Shown here one piece after another: positions 10,800 to 23,600 of a stretch of DNA of 64,000 nt; position 1 is the first letter of the stretch; each line of letters begins with the position of its first letter. The position numbers and the translations under genes were made by a program. Source of the DNA: Hymenoscyphus infarciens (Eukaryota; Ascomycota; Leotiomycetes; Helotiales; Helotiaceae); contig LLCB01000071.1 of NCBI GenBank assembly GCA_001414345.1, positions 147,399-211,398 of the forward strand, in the 5' to 3' direction. The notes beneath the pieces were generated by a model. That model did not search any database. It had not been told where the DNA came from and was given only the letters and a program-made list of their open reading frames with translations.

Positions 10800-12020
10800 A
10801 TGGGGAAATCCATCACTTCGTTGCCTTTGGTTCTTTGGAATTTGTTGTTGGCTTTTGCGACTTGTTAATATGTTGCTGCTGCGGGTTCGACATCTACTAG
10901 TATATATAAGCATAAGCTTTCTTTGATTTATGCTTAACTAAAAAATTCAGCAGTACAATCAACAGTAAAATCAACATCACGTATACAGAGCACTGTGACT
11001 ATCTACAGGAACAGTTCATCATCAACGTCAACGTCAACCGATTCGGCTCCGGTTGTCACTCCAAATTGTTGTTTTCTCGTTCAAGACACTGTTAGCGGAG
11101 CATGGTGGGAGGAATACCATACCTCGAGTTTATTACAAGCAGTCGGAAGTACGACTTTAATCTCAGGGACCCTAAATGCGGTTCTCCCAGCTTCCCAAAC
11201 CTTACTTCTCAACCCAGAAGCTCTCCCAACAAACGTCCAAGCCTAAACAATCGTAAGCGACAGCAAAATCTACGTCGTTCTCCCCACCCCGGTCACAATC
11301 GCCATTTCAAGCGCAACAGCTTAAGCCCAAGCTGTCTAAATCCCCGGAAGCACAGCTGTAATTTCCGGGATTACAAATGCAGTGCTCCCAGCCTCTCAAA
11401 CTATTCTCTACAACCCCTCTTCACTTCTAACTGGTGTCCAAGTAAGCACCATAATCAGTGGAAGTCAAACGTACATCGTCCTCGCAACTCTAGTTACGAT
11501 CCCAATCCCATCAGCATCAATCCCCTACAGCACCACTCTAATCTCTGGAACTTTGAAGGCCATCATCCCCGCCTCCCAAACAATCCTTTACAATCCCTCT
11601 GTTCTTCTTCCCAGCGGAATCTCAGGAAGCACAATCGTTAGTGGAAGTAAAACATACATCATCCTCACCACACCCGTAACTTTCGCTGTCCCAACTTCCG
11701 TCTCCGGCTCATCGGGAAGAGTTTCAAAACTCTCGTTCGCTATCACTCTCACGTCCTCTGGATTCTCAGCAGCTGTAGCATCTTCTCCCGTCAGTTTCGA
11801 GACTCTAAAACCCACTGCCAATTCCACAGATAGCAGTTTGATTTCTGGTTCGAAAGTGGAGCTAAGTACCACTCGATCGTCGGCGGGGTTACCTACCGTT
11901 ATTGGGGTCGTGACTCAGGCTGCTACTACGAGTAAGAAGAGTGAAGCGAGGAGGGTTGAGGGGAGTGTGCTTGGACTTGTGGGATTCTTGGTTGCGGGGG
12001 TTGTTTTGATAGGGCCTTAG
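10800..12020 (+). pseudogene. Broken paralog of the GPI-anchored NCCF-motif surface protein
   Basis: Exon 1 (10800-10863) encodes a 21-residue signal peptide. An 87-base intron (10864-10950, GTTAAT..TTCAG) in phase 1 leads into the same frame that carries NCCFLVQDTVSGAWWEEY. The first intron of the gene at 3565-6401 has the same phase and also splits a TCA serine codon. The frame then has three TAA stops at 11244, 11322 and 11337, yet repeat-type coding sequence (for example GTLNAVLPASQTLL, later ISGSQTYIVLATLVTIPIPS) continues across and beyond them. It ends with a GPI-type hydrophobic tail (VEGSVLGLVGFLVAGVVLIG) and TAG. The repeat periodicity through the stops argues that the interruption is genuine decay rather than an unseen intron, though a rescuing intron cannot be fully excluded. 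The intact version would be a wall-anchored secreted protein. Confidence 0.7.
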
Positions 12021-12479
12021 AGGATGGAAAGGGGGGAATTAATGTTTATTTTTCTTTGTGATTGAATGAAGAGAGAGAGGTTTGTATATAATTCGAAGGG
12101 GGGGAGGGAAGAGGGGGGTTAGATTTGTAGATATTAATATTAGTAGATAATGTTCATACTCTTATATAATGTTTTTACTTAGAGTATAGATAGGAATAAG
12201 TGAATTTTGAAGTGAAAACAGGTATATAGGCTTATAGTAGACAATAACAAAAGCAATTTGAAGTATTACCTTATTATTCTAGGCTATCTATCTAGGTTAA
12301 TATTCCAAACTATTCAAAAGATTTACCCTAGATAGGAAAGCTAGAACGCGTCTTTAGAGTCAAACAGCTGAGAAAGTCAATTTCATAGAAGCTTGTACGT
12401 GACAGCGCCTAGTTTTAGTACGCTTCTCTTTTCCCTTATACGACACGTATTCGCTTAGTAACTCTACGGCGATAAAGAT
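12021..12479. other. Intergenic sequence and decayed 3' flank of the HET relic
   Basis: Moderately AT-rich sequence between two pseudogenes. Frame fragments on the minus strand around 12330-12480 may be a continuation of the HET relic, but the frame is not continuous and I cannot delimit it. Confidence 0.35.
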
Positions 12480-13395
12480 ATACCTAGTGTTTACACCTAA
12501 GTATATGATTTTTTTATTATAATGAATTTCATCCTAGTGAGTTCTAAAGGGAATTTGAAGTGAGAAGAGTCTAGTACTCTTATAAATCCTACAAAGCTAT
12601 GCTCAATGTGACAATGTTGATTTGTGGATATTTATTATGAAAAGTCGAAATGAGACTCTCTAGTCCATTCCCCTGAACGATGGTGTTTACTAAAGCGAGC
12701 TCCTTCCAGCTGATTTGCTATTTACCACAGATGAGCATAGCGTTACTGGCAGCAACCATTTCTTGACTGATCTAGATTAGGCGGAAAAAGGGCCGGTCAA
12801 GAAATCGAGCTAGAGCCTCCCAATTTTCTGAAGGGTAATGATAACCATTCATTTATAATAGAGTGGTTATTATGATAAGATTCCCCGCTTTTGAAAGACT
12901 TCTCAGCTGCCGTAATAACACCACAAAAAAGTCTAACGCTCTCTTACTATCACTGGAATCCTCACCTGCCCAAGCAATAACCTTCTCCGAGGATAAGTAT
13001 ATCTGGTATATGAGAGGAACCTGATAACTCTTTTCGTCATTGTCTTTCTAATTGATATAAACAGCATCTATCTAGTAATATTAGTTCGACTTGGCGGTAA
13101 TTATGCCTCGCAGTATTACCGCTGCAGAATCTTCAAATATTACTCGGTTTTCCGGATTAGGAGGGCCTCCCCAAACATAAGAGATTGCAACGTAGGGGTG
13201 GCTTAAGTTGTCGAGCTCTACTATAGATTGTCGCTATCGAGTACAAGTCAAAACGTCACTCACAGTAGCACGCTGAGGTCCCTCGCTAACGAGTTGAAGC
13301 AATCGTATATAGCGCGTTCTAGCAAGGTCTAGATACTTGTATAGGTGATATAGCTCTGTAGTATTAGGTTGGTAATATGTACTCTGACTCGTCAT
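12480..13395 (-). pseudogene. RIP-damaged HET (heterokaryon incompatibility) domain gene
   Basis: The minus strand from an ATG at 13395 reads in one frame for about 900 bases through several stops. It shows the HET-domain signatures in order: YVAISYVWGG near residue 70; then IDAV and IN flanked by two TAG codons where the family has W-IDA-x-C-IN-Q; EKSYQVPLIYQIY; VIAWAG; and RFLDRPFFRLI followed by TAG and ISQE, corresponding to the family's RxWFxRxWxxQE. Nearly all interruptions are TAG or TAA where Trp or Gln is expected, i.e. G-to-A or C-to-T changes. HET proteins trigger cell death when genetically different hyphae fuse. This copy cannot make a full protein. It ends 224 bases before the large retrotransposon, so RIP leakage from that element is a plausible cause (inference). 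The 3' end is unclear. Confidence 0.8.
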
Positions 13396-13623
13396 AGCTA
13401 TCTATGCAACTAAGCAAAGAAAGGTAAAGAAGTAGGAGGTGAAAGTAGAGAAGTGTTAGCCTCGTGCTAATTAGAGACGAAGAGTGCGTGTATAGGAGTG
13501 TCCGAGTAAGAATATCTGTTTGATATCTTAAATAGAGATAAGATATATCCTAGAATAACTTAAGCTGAGTTGGCCTAAGAAAAAAGCAAAATAGAGGCGT
13601 CACGTGGCTCGAGTGTGTGTAAC

Positions 13624-13807
13624 TGTAGCATAAGGGACAGATCACAGATTAGAAGCTTATGGCTAGGCTCGATGAAATACATAAAAGTAATCTCTTATAT
13701 AGTATAGTAATAAACGTCTAAAAAGAGAAGGGGAGAGTACGGAGTACTTGTAACTATCTACACCTATAGGTCCGCTACTAGTATAGTCACGTATCCTTTC
13801 TATAACA
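13624..13807 (-). repeat. Left LTR (3' LTR) of the 14.3-kb Gypsy element
   Basis: 184-bp copy starting TGTAGCATAAGGGACAG and ending TATAACA. It pairs with 27720-27903 and is more C-to-T/G-to-A mutated than the right copy at several sites. It is preceded by GTAAC (13619-13623). Confidence 0.92.
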
Positions 13808-13897
13808 TGCCTCTCTTAAAAAAGCATCTTCCTCTAAAGTTATAAAAAGAGATACTAACTATAAGTTAATTTTAAGCCTTATCTAGCTCCTTGTCCT

Positions 13898-14015
13898 TTA
13901 ACTTTTCTATAGTATCTTCTAATCTATTCTTATTCTTTAACTTTTTTATAGTATCTTCTAATCTATCCTTATCTTTTAACTTTTCTATAGTATCTTCTAA
14001 TCTATCCTTATCCTT
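13898..14015 (-). repeat. 39-bp tandem repeat encoding a 13-residue coiled-coil-like unit
   Basis: Three consecutive 39-bp units. On the minus strand each reads approximately KDKDRLEDTIEKL, strongly charged with regular hydrophobic positions, just before the terminal TAA at 13872. This supports minus-strand coding and suggests a coiled-coil C-terminus. Confidence 0.75.
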
Positions 14016-17000
14016 CTCTATATCGTCCTCTCCTTCCTTATCCTCTAATTCGTTGAAAAATCTATTATCGAAGCCTAGTACCTTAGCTATTATTATTCTA
14101 TTACAGATGTTAATTCTATAGTATAGAATAGCTAATTATTACTTCTTAGCTTCTATCTCTTAAGCCTTTAATTAATCTATAGTAGTTGTGATTAGTTATA
14201 TAACCTTATAGTAGATACTGTCTACTTAAATCTATAAGATATAGTTAGTAGTATATAAATCGTAACTACTATCTTAGATAACCTAAGAAGTAGTAGAAGC
14301 GTTAGCTATATAAATAATAAGATCTAGTTATTTTAAAGTAATCTTTAACTTAATTAGTATATCTATAAGTAGATAAAGGAAAAATATAAGAGTATTTATA
14401 GTAAAATCGCTTTTAATAAGCTCTATCTTAGCGCCTTTAAGTACAGCTCTATATACCTTACCTATAAGCCCCTTTACTAGTATATTAATAAGTTCCTCTT
14501 TAAAGAATAGATATTTAATACTATATTAAATCCACAGAGCTAGAACGATTGATTATACTCTATAGTATAACTTATTTCTACTAATATTAGTTATAATATA
14601 CTTATTAGAGAACTAGGTATAGTATAAGTCCTTTTAGAGAACGTCTAGCTTATTTATAAAGTTAAAGTATATAATATATAGCTTAAAGACCTATTTACTA
14701 AAGGCATTAGATATATAAGAGACTAGAGCCTTAGCTAGAAGAGAAGTAGATTTAGTATTTAATTTAGATAAAGTTCTTATAAACTTCTTAATCTCTATAT
14801 CCTTAGTCTTAATACCTATATTATAAGTCTTAATCTTTAAATTTTAAGGCTCGATGTCTATATTCTAGGTCTTAATCTCTAAATTTTAAGTCTTAATCTC
14901 TATATTCTATCTAGAGGTAGTATTAGAATCTAGTAACCTATTATCCTTCTAGGGAATAATAGCTAAAGTAGTAATAGTTAGATTTATTTAAGAGTCTTAA
15001 TTAATACTACGAAGTCTCTAGAAGATATAGTTGCTTAGTTTACTAAATATTTCTAAGATCTATGATTTAATCGTCTTTTCCTTATTATCTAAAAGTAGCT
15101 TCTATTTCTAGCTTATAGTATAGGTCTGATTATTAATCTTAAAAGTGATCTTGTTTCCTAAGGCTAGTAGTATAATTACTATGTTTTAGAGAATAGTAGA
15201 GACTAAGTATATAACGAATTACTTAGAATTTAGCTTGACGAATCTTATTAGTAGTAGTCTTTAGCTTAAATTACTAATAATTATATTGCCTTTTACAAGT
15301 ACTATATCTATTTACGTCTATAAGTATTTATATACCTTTATAGAGGTAGGTAGAATTTTAGACTATAGTAGAGGCTTACTCGTTATTACTAAGACATCTT
15401 AATTATTATCTACTATTATAGCTAGCTTCTTCTTATTATTAAGAGGAGGAACGTAGTTACGATTACTAGGCTATATACTAAGTATACGTTATATTACCTT
15501 TCTAGCCTTACTATAGGCTATTCTATAGCTCTCTCTAACGTAATCCTTTAAACTATAAGTAGTATATTTAACTGTATTTATGTATATTAACTTATAATAG
15601 CTGAATTCGTTATACTTTATATATTATATATATAGGTATTCTTAAAAGGTATACTCGTAGTTATATCGCTTATAGCTATCTAGCTTCTCTATAATAATAT
15701 AATATACTAATCCGTAGTACTTATATATTTAGCTAAACATATTAGTACTATTATCTTCTTTATCCTTGGTATAGAGGTATATGTTCTTTTTATAACTGAT
15801 ATAATTATAAAGGTTATATTTTAAAGCCTTATTATTTGTATAAGTAGCTTAAAGATAGCTATATTAACTATATCTACTATAGTTCTTAGTATTTACTACC
15901 TAAGTATTAGTAGTATATCTATAATCTTTTATATAATACTATAATTAGTAGATATAACTAATATTAGAGTATTATATTATCTATATATTATCTTAGAAAA
16001 TATTATAGCTATATAACTTTAGTTTAAGAATATAGTCTAAGATAAGTACTATAAGTAAGTAAACGTGTTAGGTAATCGATACTAATATACGCTTTACGTT
16101 ACTATACTATTTAGAGATTTTTATACTAGCTAGAATACTAAGTATTAAGGCGTTAAATATTATACTTTAAGTAACTTCGATAATATATAAGACGTAGGCT
16201 AGGTTATTTAGACGTCTAAGGTTAATAACTATAGCTTTAACTTCTACTTTATAATAGTAGATATAAGTGGTTTTAAAGTGCTTAATCTTATACTACTTAA
16301 GCTTTTATTTAATATATTATATCTACTTATTATTAATATTAATATAGTTCTTATTAAAGATAGAAGTGCTTTCGGCTTTAATATTAGAAGTGCTACCTTA
16401 TACTTATACTATAACAAATTAAGTGTTAAGATTGAAAATTTCCTTATTAACCTCTTTTATTATATAATTGCCTAGAAGTAATCTATAGTAGGTAGTAGTA
16501 TTGATTATTTTACTATAGTAGTGTTCCTTATTAATAAATTTCTAGATAATACTATTATATATTCGGCTTTAATAGTTTAGATATATAAGATAATACTCAC
16601 TATACTTATAATACTCTAGAATAGTATTATTAAGATACTTTATACTAGGATTCTAGGCTTCCTTATCTGTTTTTAAGACTAAATAATAACGTATTTGTTT
16701 AATATTACTATTTATACTATATATCTTAAACTTAAGACTGGCGGCTAGAGCGATTATAATAGTTAGATTTATTATACTAGCCTTGTCTATACTAAATCTA
16801 AATAATTTACTTATCTATTCTTAGGCTCTTAATTATAAGGTAATTACTAGTATAGTTATAATAATATTTGCTCTTATAATAACTTTCTATATAGCCTTAT
16901 TAAAGGTGTTTATATAAGCTGAAAGCCTTAAGTCTAGGTTATTAGAGTTATAGAGGACTTCTTAAGTATATGTTTTAAAGGCTTAGAATTCTATAACCTT

Positions 17001-19229
17001 TTTAGCTAATCTGCTAATTAGATTAAAGATATGCTTCTAAAGACTAAACTTCTATATATATACTAGATATCTCTAATCTCCTACCTTCTTATTTGTCTTA
17101 ACCTTCTAAATAGCTTTATAGATAAGATATTTAACGAAACTATATAATAGAGCTAATATGTCTTTAATATAAGACTTAAAGTCCTCTAGTATATAGTAAT
17201 TAAGAAGCTTATTCTTTTCTACTAATAAACTACTAAGGCGAATAACTATCTTCTTAATACTAAGTAATAAGAAGATCTTATCTATTTTTTTAGTAAGATT
17301 ATCTACTCTCTTATTTATAGGATATGTGAGAAGGACTCGATTCTTTATACTATTAGAATTATAGTAACCTAATATAAAAAGAGTTTCTATCTAATCTATC
17401 TTATAAGATACTATATAGCCTTAGATACCGATAAATAGTATATATAGCTCTTATAACTTCTTATACTTAACTTAATAGTTAGGATTAAACTTCGTAATTA
17501 CCTTTTAAATGAATTTATCTAAGAAAGGCCTACTATAGTACTTTATAAAAAAGTCTATAGTTTTCTAAGAAATTAGAGGGTTAAAGTTTATAAATAGCTT
17601 TATATAGTATATAGAGGCGTAGAATAGCTTATTCTTCTTTACTAATACTCTTCTATTATTAAGACTTTAAATAATATTGTTTTAGAATTATATTAAAATC
17701 TTAAGAGTAACTTTAATCTTATATATAGGTTTTATCTTATTAAAAGTGTTTATGAAATAAGTAAGAAGTATATTAGTAATATTTAATATTAGAATGTTAA
17801 GATATATAGTAACTTATTTATTATTAAGGCCTTACTATAGTAGATCTTTTCTAGTATATAAGGTAATTAAGATTATACTTAGAAGAGATGGTATATTAGT
17901 AATAATTCTTATAATAGTAGCTTATTACTCTTCTATCTATTATTCTAGTAGGTTCTTTATCTTAGCCTTTTCCTTTTTATTACCTTTAATAATTATCTTA
18001 CTACTATTTATATTAAGAATCTATTCTCTAGTATTATTATTAGATTTATTCTCGTTATCTAAGACATCTTTACTAAAACAATACTTATTCTTAGTATTAG
18101 GTCTCTTATATTTAATATATAGTATAGTCTTAAGATTAAGGAATTAGACTTTAATATAATCGCCTTTTTTAGGATTCTTATAGATATAGTACTATATATT
18201 AATAGTAGTAATCTAGGCCTTATCTCTATTATAATTATATTATAATAGCTTCCTACCTAAGCCAAGAATATAAGAAATAGCTATAGTGAATTTATCTAAT
18301 TACTAATCTACAGCTTCCCTAGCTATAATCTTAAACTTATTATAAACAGTATAAGCTAGAAATATATATATATACTTATAGTTATAAAATATAAGAATAT
18401 AATATAAGTATTTACCTATAACTCTTAATAGTATCTGTTTTAGAATTTAGAATAGATTACTTATACCTAATTAGCTAGAAATAGGCGTGTTTTTAATCTA
18501 GAAGTTATTAGAGTTCTTCTTCTTATTAGCTTTGATTTTAGTACTAATAAGAGGAAGGTTATTATAGTAATCGTTAATAATAAATATGAATTTAAGAATA
18601 TTCTTTTCTATTTAAGTAGTTTTAACTTTATTAACAAATTATTATATTATTTAACTATAGTTTAAATTAACTATAGAAGAGATGTTAATACTAGTAATAT
18701 TAATTATATCTGTCTTAACATTGATAGTAATAATCTTTATACCTTTTAGCTTTCTAAAGTCTAGCTTTAAGAAGGTAGCTAGTAGGCTATATTTATTAAG
18801 ATCTTAATATATAAAGTCTTTAATAGTATAAGCTCTCTAATTAAGGTAAGTCTTAAAGTAAGTATAGTTAGAGGTATTAAATCTCTCTTTATAAGAGACG
18901 TCTTTATTATCTTATATTTACTTACTATTAAGAGTAAGCTCTATATTAAAGCAGATATAAGATTCTAAGTACTAGAAATAAAGTTACTTTAAAAAGGCTA
19001 GAATACTATTATTACTAGATAACTTAACTTAGTTAAGGAGATAGTATAGCTTACTGTTTATAGTAAATACAGTCTTAAATTTAGCTCCTATCTCTACAAC
19101 TTTAGGAATCTTTTATTATTCTTTAAGTAGGATATATTCTAGTTAGATAAATCTTAACTTCTTACTCTTTTATTTATTATAAGTAGTAACTATTTCGTCT
19201 TTAGGTTTAGAGTCTCTACTAATAGCTTT

Positions 19230-19541
19230 AGCGTCCTAACTACTAGTAATAGTAGTAGGTCTATTACTAGTAGAGTCCTAACTACTAGTAGTAGTAGTAG
19301 GTTCCTTTATATTATTGCTAGTAGAGTCCTAACTGCTAGTAGTAGTAGTAGGTTCTTTTATATTATTACTAGTAGAGTTCTAACCGCTAGCAGTAGTAGT
19401 AGGCTCCTTTGTATTGTTGTTAGTAGAGCTCTAACTGCTAGTAGTAGTAGTAGGTTCCTTTATATTATTACTAATAGAGTCTTAATTACTAGTAGTAGTA
19501 GTAGGCTCTCTTATATTATTATTAGTAGAGTCTCTATCCTT
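19230..19541 (-). repeat. 51-bp tandem repeat (about 6 units) encoding a Thr/Ser-rich 17-residue unit
   Basis: Units share AGAGTCCTAACT, then a CTAGTAGTAGTAG core, then CCTTTATATTATT. On the minus strand the in-frame translation is a 17-residue unit containing NNIKEPTTTT and SS, with one codon changed to TAG in several units (CAG to TAG by RIP). The period is a multiple of three and the frame is kept through all units. Confidence 0.8.
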
Positions 19542-20507
19542 AACGGCGATAGAAGGTATCTCTAATATATAACCGGCCTTAATAATAGCTCCTTTATTAG
19601 ACTAGATTATAATAGTAGACTTGTTAGTAGCTAGAGTAAATTCGTATTCGCTGTTATCGAGTCTATAAATAGGTAGAGAGATAATAGCACCTGACTTATT
19701 ATACTAAGTTATTATAGTAACTATGTTATAGATAGTATTATAAGTATAAGCTTTACTATTAATTAAGGTACTAGTAGTAGTATCTATTATAATTTATTAT
19801 TCTAAGAATAGTATTATATTACTAAGAGTAGAAAAGTTATTATTATTAACTATAAAGGTCTTGACTTTACTTTTAAGGTTATTATTAAGACTAAGTACAC
19901 TAAAGAGTATATCTTTAAGGAGTTAGTAGTTACCTATTATAGTAGAGTAAGCTATAAAGTTAATCTTATAATAGACCTAGTTTAGGTTACCTATAAAGAC
20001 TTATTTAGTAAAACAATTACTTACTATATTAATAATAAAAGGTTAATCTAAGAGGTTTATAATTAAAGTAATTAAGATTCCTAGATTAATAGATTAAAAG
20101 GAATATAATATAAAAGAGTTATATATATTTATATTATTAAGTTAAATTCGTTATAGTATAGGGTTAATAAGAGAATAAATTCCTTAGTAGAGTATAATAA
20201 TATTAAGGCTAAAAATTAGGCGCTAACTAATTAGCGTTATATAAATTTAACGTTACTACTAAGTAGTAAAGGTAAATTTCTAATAAATAATTAAAATTAA
20301 TATAATATATAAAATTTAAGTAATTATAGCTTATAAGAATAAAATAAAAAATAAGAGAGCACTTGCTTTTTTAAGAAAGGCTTATAAGCCTTTTACTAGA
20401 AACAGTTATAAGTACTATAGATATAGATACCTATAGATCTTACTAGTTTACTCTTCTTAAAGAGTATAACTAGTACTAAAACATAGTTTAACGTCTTTTT
20501 AGACGTT

Positions 20508-20592
20508 ACTCTATTATAAGAAGGCTTTACTCTATTATAAAGAGGCTTTTACCCTAATATAAGAAGGCTTTACTCTATTATAAGAAGACTTT
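20508..20592. repeat. About 21-bp tandem repeat between pol and the extra 3' region
   Basis: Four imperfect copies of ACTCTATTATAAGAAGGCTTT. The unit does not give a convincing frame. It lies just beyond the chromodomain-like segment and may mark the end of pol. Confidence 0.6.
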
Positions 20593-20649
20593 AAACTTAG
20601 AGCGTATATCCTTCTTCCCTTTCTTTTTATAGGCTAATATAACCGATTT

Positions 20650-23600
20650 AGCTTAATCCTATATTATTAATACTAGCTTCTAAGTAGTTTCCTTATAGCT
20701 TAGCTACTTAATCTTATAGTATAATTAGCATCGCCCTTTTAAAGGTTTATATATTTCTTATCCTAGAATATCCTTAATAATAAACCTTTCCTCCTTATTA
20801 ATAGTAATTAGTCCTAGCTTAGGTTAAAGACGAGTATATAGATTATTATTCGCTAGTTCTAGGTATTCAACAGATATAATAAAGTAAATCTTAAGCTAAT
20901 TTAACAGCTCGATTTTAAAGGTAAGGTTACCTACTAACTATATAATCTTAAAAGGTCCTAATCTCTAAAAGAATAGCTTTATATAATTTTAAAAATAGTA
21001 ACTCTTATCTTATTTTTTCGCTATTTATAAGTATACTATACTACTAAATTTTAAGAGAGTATATTTATTATTATAGTATATCTTTATATAGGCTTAGACT
21101 ATCTTAACTAACTATTCTACTTAGTCTTATAAGGATTTATAATAAGTTAAGAAGTCTAAAATATCCTCTCTAGTATTAGTACTAAGCTCTATCTTTACGT
21201 CCTAGCTATATAGTAAGAAGAAGGGCGTTACTCTAGTAGAGGCGTTAATAAAAGAGTTAAGTAATAGCTAGATAAAAGATATAAAGTCTTCCTAGATTAA
21301 CTAGTTATATACTCTACTAATAGTATATTATAAGGTATAGACTATGGTTTAATTAGTATACTCTACCTAACTATTACCTACTAAATAGTATATAGTAGTA
21401 AAGCTTAGGTCGACTTTTATAAGCTTAAAAAGCTTATACTAGAATACTAATTAAAACTTAGAGTTATAATTAGATATTATACTATTAGGTAAACTCTAAT
21501 CTATATAGATATATCTAAAGTATTAGATAGCCTAATCCTTAGTAGTATTAGTATCTTTACTTACTAAGAGCTTTACTACTTTTAAACACTTATAGATAAT
21601 AGTAAGTATCTTGTTATTACTCTAGGTAGAGATTAGAAGGCTATCTATAAAATCTAATAATAGTACTTTTAAAAGTACTATAAGATATTCAATTAGCTAA
21701 AGAGACCTTTAAAGTAAGGTATTAGAAGGCTTTACTTATTAATATACTAGGTAGCCCTTTATATATTCTATAATTTCCTAATATAATCTAGAATAGAAGA
21801 TATAACTTTTTATATATTAATAGATCCTTTTAATTCTAAAATAGCCCTTATTATTATAGGTAAGAGATAAGAACTTTCCTAGACATGCTTTTAGTATATA
21901 AAGAAGCTTATTAAAGAATAGTAGCTTCCTAATAGGCTTAAAATAAAAGTCTTTAAAAGTAGTTACTAGTGCTTTAGTATACTTACTATCTATATATTAT
22001 TTCGATATCTAGGCAAATATAAGCTTTAAGGATTAGTTTAAGAGTAGCTACTTTATAACTTCTAATAGTAACTTTTTAGATATAGATAAGATTATAACTT
22101 TAGATAGAAAGGCTTATATAAAATATATATTAGATTTGATTATAGCTTCCTTTTAAGATAATAGTTTTAGCTTATTATAAGGTAATCTTAATAGAGCGTC
22201 TATATTAATATAGGTCTTACTTATATAGTAAATAATATTTATATACTATTTATAATAAGATAAAAATAATTACTAGTTTTATAGCTAGATTAACCTTTTA
22301 CCTTTAATAGAGCTGTTATTCTTATTAATTAGTAATAGCTTAGTAATTAGTAACTACTATAAAGTTATTACTATCTAGGTATTATAGTAACTTTTCTAAA
22401 GCTTAAATAAGTATACTAGTCTCTAACTCTATTAGCTAGTATCTTTCCTCTACTAGTAATAATAATTTAGAAAAGTATAAGATAAGATACTTAACTCTTT
22501 TATTATCTACTTAATATAATACTACTCTATAACCTATCTCTTTACTTTTATCTATATATAGCTTAAAGGGCTTTATAAAGTCTAGAAATACTAATATAGG
22601 TATAGAGTATAGCTTATCTTTAAGCTTTTCTTATACAGATTTACTATTATTAAGTAATTTAGCTAACTCTAAGTCTATTATAAAAGACTTTATTATATAT
22701 CTTAAATAAGTGTTGTATTCTTTACTAGAAATTAGGGAGTCTTTAAACTCTAAGGTTTTTAGCTTAATTAATAGTATTATAATAGCTAAGTAATAAGTAA
22801 TAAATTTATAATAGTATCTAAATAGCCTAAAGCTCTTTTTTAAGTTAGATAAGGTATAAGGAAACTTTATTACTCTTATTACTTCGACTTTATCTTCTAT
22901 TATATATAGACTATATTATAATACCTAATAGCCTAATACTTATAATCCTAATTAAGTAAAGTAGTATTTTAATAGTAAAAGAGTAACCTCTAACTCTATA
23001 AGGTAGTAGAGTACTTACTTTAAATAGACTAGATATTCTTCTAGAGTTCTTAAAAAGATAATAGTATTATTAATAAATATATATACAAATTACTAGAGTA
23101 TATCTTTAAATATATCTTCTATATAATACTAGAAGAAGGTAGGTAATATAGCCAGCTCTATAGTACTAATAGTTAGTCTTTCTTAGCCCTTATAGAGCGT
23201 TATAAAGGTCTGCTTCTATCTATCCTTAAGATAGGTCGATTACTAAAAGAAGCTTTTTATTATATTAAGTATAGAAAACACAGTTACACTATATATCGCT
23301 TATAGTATATCGTCCTACCTAGGTAAGAGCTAAGCGTCTATATATAGTTTAGTGTTAATTCTCCTTAAATCTACTACTATATAAGGTTTTCTATTATACT
23401 ATACTATAAATACTAGTATAGAGACTAGTAAAGGTTTCTCTAAAAGCACCTTTTTAATAACGCCTGCTTTAATTAACAAGTTAATAATACTATCTATTAC
23501 TTCCTTATCCCTTTTTAACAGACTATAGAGAGCTTACTTTAGATCTTTAATATCTACCTCTTCCTTAAAAGAGATAGGTATTTTAATTCTATTATTAAAG

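Larger units (their letters stand above)
13872..20300 (-). pseudogene. Extra 3' coding-like region of the chromovirus, product unknown
   Basis: Downstream of the chromodomain the minus strand continues as decayed coding sequence for about 6.4 kb. It ends at a TAA at 13872-13874 just before the left LTR. Evidence for protein coding is: (i) a 51-bp tandem repeat (19230-19541) that translates in one minus frame as a Thr/Ser-rich 17-residue unit around IKEPTTTT; (ii) a 39-bp repeat (13898-14015) that translates as a charged 13-residue unit, KDKDRLEDTIEKL; (iii) long minus-frame stretches interrupted mainly by TAG/TAA, for example 19690-19560 (LPIYRLDNSEYEFTLATNKS). I recognise no domain family. 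It occupies the position where some retroelements carry an env-like third ORF, but no evidence of an envelope function is seen. It could equally be captured host sequence or a second element that inserted and decayed; I found no internal LTRs or target duplications supporting the latter. Confidence 0.55.

Noticed and set aside
10864..11340. Unseen introns removing the three TAA codons of the GPI-protein paralog
   Set aside because: Repeat-type coding sequence continues in frame across the stops, and no good donor precedes the first stop with a matching acceptor after the third. Kept as an open possibility only.
16278..16475. Plus frame inside the large retroelement
   Set aside because: AT-rich antisense of the minus-strand element; composition explains the openness.
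17794..18147. 117-codon hydrophobic plus frame in the large retroelement
   Set aside because: Ile/Leu/Tyr-rich translation is the reverse of a RIPed minus-strand coding region, not a membrane protein.
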